From positions 1-64,000 of the forward strand of contig NZ_OZ245846.1 in the NCBI RefSeq assembly GCF_965228935.1: a stretch of DNA of 64,000 bases, read 5' to 3'. The notes under the pieces were generated by a model. The model saw only the letters and a list, made by a program, of their open reading frames with translations. It did not search any database and had not been told where the DNA came from. Within the stretch, counting starts at the first letter, position 1; the number at the start of each line of letters is the position of its first letter. Made by a program: the position numbers and the translations under genes. Positions 62,307-64,000 of this stretch are shown here, piece after piece. This DNA is from Ulvibacterium sp965228935 (GTDB lineage Bacteria > Bacteroidota > Bacteroidia > Flavobacteriales > Flavobacteriaceae).

Positions 62307-62506
62307 ATCCTATCTACGAGTTTTTGGAAGCTTTGGTTTACCCTTCCGAAATATACTCAAGGGAAAACTCAAATTCAAGTTCATGATTAAATTCAATTTA
62401 AGCACATGAAAGGAAAGAGCACCTAATGGGAGTCGGGTGATTTCATACAAGAACATCAAAAATCTCCTATCTTAGTTCTAGCCATAAAGGATAAAATCTT
62501 AATGGG

Positions 62507-62932
62507 ATGATGAAAACGATTACTTGGAAAATCCATTTAAAATCCGGTCCTGATGAAGTTTTTCAATTACTCGCAACTTCTGGGGGAAGAACAAAATTCT
62601 GGTCCGAAAAGGCAACCGAAAAGGACGGTGTAATACACTTCCTGTTTCCAAATGGGCACACCTATGATGGTCAAATACTAAAGAATATCGGTAACAAAGA
62701 ATTCCATTTGGACTATTTCAATAGCCTGGTAAAATTTCAACTGGAGCGAGCCGAAGACGGTGGAACCAACCTTACTTTAATCAATGAAAATGTGTCTGAA
62801 AGTGATTTTTCCGAAGTACATGCCGGATGGATATCCGTATTGATGAACCTTAAGGCAGTGGCCGATTTCCAATGTGATCTGAGAAACCACGATCCAAAAA
62901 GAACCTGGGATCAAGGCTATGTGGATAATTAA
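62507..62932 (+). CDS. SRPBCC / AHSA1-like protein
   Basis: The 141-residue protein follows the START/AHSA1 pattern: strand and helix TITWKIHLKSGPDEVFQLLATSGGRTKFW, a run of beta strands to about residue 100 (HFLFPNGHTYDGQIL, EFHLDYFNSLVKFQLE), and the long terminal helix containing HAGWISVLMNLKAVADF. These fold into a hydrophobic cavity. The ligand is unknown. Two ATG codons are adjacent at 62507 and 62510. Confidence 0.85.
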   Translation: MMKTITWKIHLKSGPDEVFQLLATSGGRTKFWSEKATEKDGVIHFLFPNGHTYDGQILKNIGNKEFHLDYFNSLVKFQLERAEDGGTNLTLINENVSESDFSEVHAGWISVLMNLKAVADFQCDLRNHDPKRTWDQGYVDN

Positions 62933-63074
62933 AGAAAAAGCTCTTTTAAACTAATCTCAACGCATAATCTTCATCATAGGCATCCTATCTTCCTATGGCA
63001 AAAGTTTGCCTCAGTAGTTTATTGATTACCTACCTGGCATGCCTTTGGCGGGTAAACACTTGGGCAAGCCGGCA

Positions 63075-63111
63075 AACCCGCCCGAACGTGCCGTTCGGTA
63101 CGGGCGGGGTT
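63075..63111. repeat. GC-rich imperfect inverted repeat
   Basis: Two mutually exclusive stems are possible: CCGAACG with CGTTCGG around TGC, and CCCGCCCG (63077-63084) with CGGGCGGG (63101-63108). The element stands out from its surroundings by GC content. It lies in a 240-base gene-free stretch (62933-63174) where nothing else was found. It may be a dispersed repeat or the domain V remnant of a group II intron. Confidence 0.5.
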
Positions 63112-63174
63112 CGGTACCAACCGACCCAATTACTTATAGTGGAAACCATTCCCCCTAAGACCAACCAAAATAAT

Positions 63175-63558
63175 TTACCGCTGTAATCGATAAAAGATGT
63201 AAGGTGCTATGGTGATCCAAATGAGTACAATTATCCAGATTCGGCCTTTCAGCACATTATAGTCTTGGAGAAGCTTACTCCAGGAATGACCGGCGACGTA
63301 ATGTCCAAATAGAAATTCAAATGAGACCGTAAGACCTAGCCATAGTAAACCAATGGCAATTGCTTGTTCAGTTGACTCAGGTTTCCAATTCAGAATCAAT
63401 ATCCAAATATAAATTCCAAATAATATTACTAATGTGACAGTGGAAGCTTGATGAGCACCCAATTCATTTAGCCGACTTGCAAGGACTTCTTCTCGGAAGA
63501 TTCCGTTGGCGATGGCAACGAAAATCATGGGTACCCAAGCGATGAGGTATTTCCACAT
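63175..63558 (-). CDS. Four-helix integral membrane protein of unknown function
   Basis: The 127-residue protein has four hydrophobic segments (about 1-18, 38-59, 67-88 and 106-122) and conserved-looking polar positions NGIFREEV, FGHYVAGHSW and LLQDYNVLKGRIW. I do not know its family. The two histidines between helices 3 and 4 could bind metal or heme, but that is speculation. It stands alone upstream of the GC-rich repeat. Confidence 0.75.
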   Translation of the reverse strand: MWKYLIAWVPMIFVAIANGIFREEVLASRLNELGAHQASTVTLVILFGIYIWILILNWKPESTEQAIAIGLLWLGLTVSFEFLFGHYVAGHSWSKLLQDYNVLKGRIWIIVLIWITIAPYIFYRLQR

Positions 63559-63719
63559 AACAAATGTTCAATGGCAAATATGAAAACTAAATCATTGATT
63601 TTACATCTAATCAACTGGACATGGGGAAATTGGCAATAAACACTATTATATTGCAAGGAACAACAACACCTCCTATGGATTATTTCGAGCGGATTTCCAT
63701 AATAGAGAATCCTGCTTAA

Positions 63720-64000
63720 TCACCTTACCCCTCCTGATCTAACCTTTTGCTCCCAGTCCCAAGCGGATTTCATGGCCTCGTCCAAGGTATACTTTGCCTT
63801 CCAGCCCAGAACTTCATTGGCCTTGGTAGTATCCGCATAGGCGGAGGTTATATCCCCGGCACGCCTACCTACAATTTGGTAGTTCAATTTTTTGCCGGAT
63901 ACCCGTTCAAAGCTTTGGATGACCTGTAGTACAGAACTTCCCTTGCCCGTACCCACGTTAAAAACCTCATAGTTATCCTTATTTTTTCCTTCCAGTAACC
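63720..64000 (-). CDS. galE: UDP-glucose 4-epimerase, C-terminal part (cut by window edge)
   Basis: The frame is open from the window end to TGA at 63720-63722 and gives 93 residues. VFNVGTGKGSSVLQVIQSFERVSG, YQIVGRRAGDITSAYADTTKANEVLGWKAKYTLDEAMKSAWDWE is the usual ending of GalE, with the substrate-binding RRAGD segment. It interconverts UDP-glucose and UDP-galactose for surface polysaccharide. The start and NAD-binding half lie outside the window. Confidence 0.9.
   Translation of the reverse strand, partial: LLEGKNKDNYEVFNVGTGKGSSVLQVIQSFERVSGKKLNYQIVGRRAGDITSAYADTTKANEVLGWKAKYTLDEAMKSAWDWEQKVRSGGVR

Noticed and set aside
1..64000. CRISPR arrays, insertion sequences, integrases, prophage genes, rRNA
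   Set aside because: I looked for regularly spaced repeats, transposase or integrase motifs and rRNA cores on both strands and found none.

Overview
The window is chromosomal DNA of a marine-type member of the Flavobacteriaceae (Bacteroidota). This rests on type IX secretion sorting domains, SusC/FecA-type TonB receptors with DUF4249 lipoproteins, LytTR/propeller two-component proteins, DUF4097 and DUF2723 proteins, a TolQ/ExbD operon of Bacteroidota type, scarce Shine-Dalgarno sequences, and promoters of the Bacteroidota form TTTG-N19-TAnnTTTG. No phage, insertion sequence, integrase or CRISPR array was found. Most of the window is ordinary core genome with a few accessory patches.

Layout. 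1-4.7 kb: signalling genes, with a LytTR response regulator meeting a periplasmic-propeller histidine kinase tail to tail. 5-10.5 kb: tRNA-Gln, a large DUF2723 membrane glycosyltransferase-like protein, a thioredoxin fold without its cysteines, and a membrane metallophosphoesterase. 10.8-18 kb: a P-loop protein resembling DUF4914, cutC, a glycosylasparaginase, polA and a tiny T9SS-tail protein. 18-24.7 kb: three tandem DUF4249 lipoproteins followed by a TonB-dependent receptor, then a lipocalin-like lipoprotein. 25-28.3 kb: the translation block rplM-rpsI-rpsB-tsf, with a structured leader before rpsB and an unusual C-terminal extension on S2. 28.3-33.7 kb: an ECF sigma / HEAT anti-sigma / twin DUF4097 unit and an M61 peptidase, which separate tsf from pyrH-frr (33.9-35.2 kb). 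35.2-37.8 kb: an AT-rich patch of orphan surface proteins with a probable frameshift.

37.8-43.8 kb: an RND exporter, asnS, rpoN and a PAP2-like membrane protein. 43.9-47.9 kb: the energising complex of the TonB system (ExbB plus three ExbD paralogues). 48-55.7 kb: tRNA-Ser, ansA, tatD, a retropepsin-like protein, and the 2-oxoglutarate dehydrogenase genes sucA and odhB with an M23 peptidase gene between them. 56-64 kb is accessory: a serine hydrolase, a TetR regulator with a perfect 34-bp palindromic operator driving a DUF1348 protein and an Asp-nucleophile alpha/beta hydrolase, a DUF4377-like lipoprotein, an amidohydrolase, small hypothetical proteins and the 3' end of galE.

How the parts connect. 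The ExbB/ExbD operon would energise the TonB receptor of the DUF4249 cluster and others elsewhere. The sigma/anti-sigma unit probably senses envelope state and controls the DUF4097 proteins. The TetR cassette looks like a self-contained, inducible detoxification module. I see no single large undescribed system. The best leads are the TetR palindrome cassette, the rpsB leader with the S2 helix-hairpin-helix fusion, the Cys-motif ExbD pair, and the AT-rich island.
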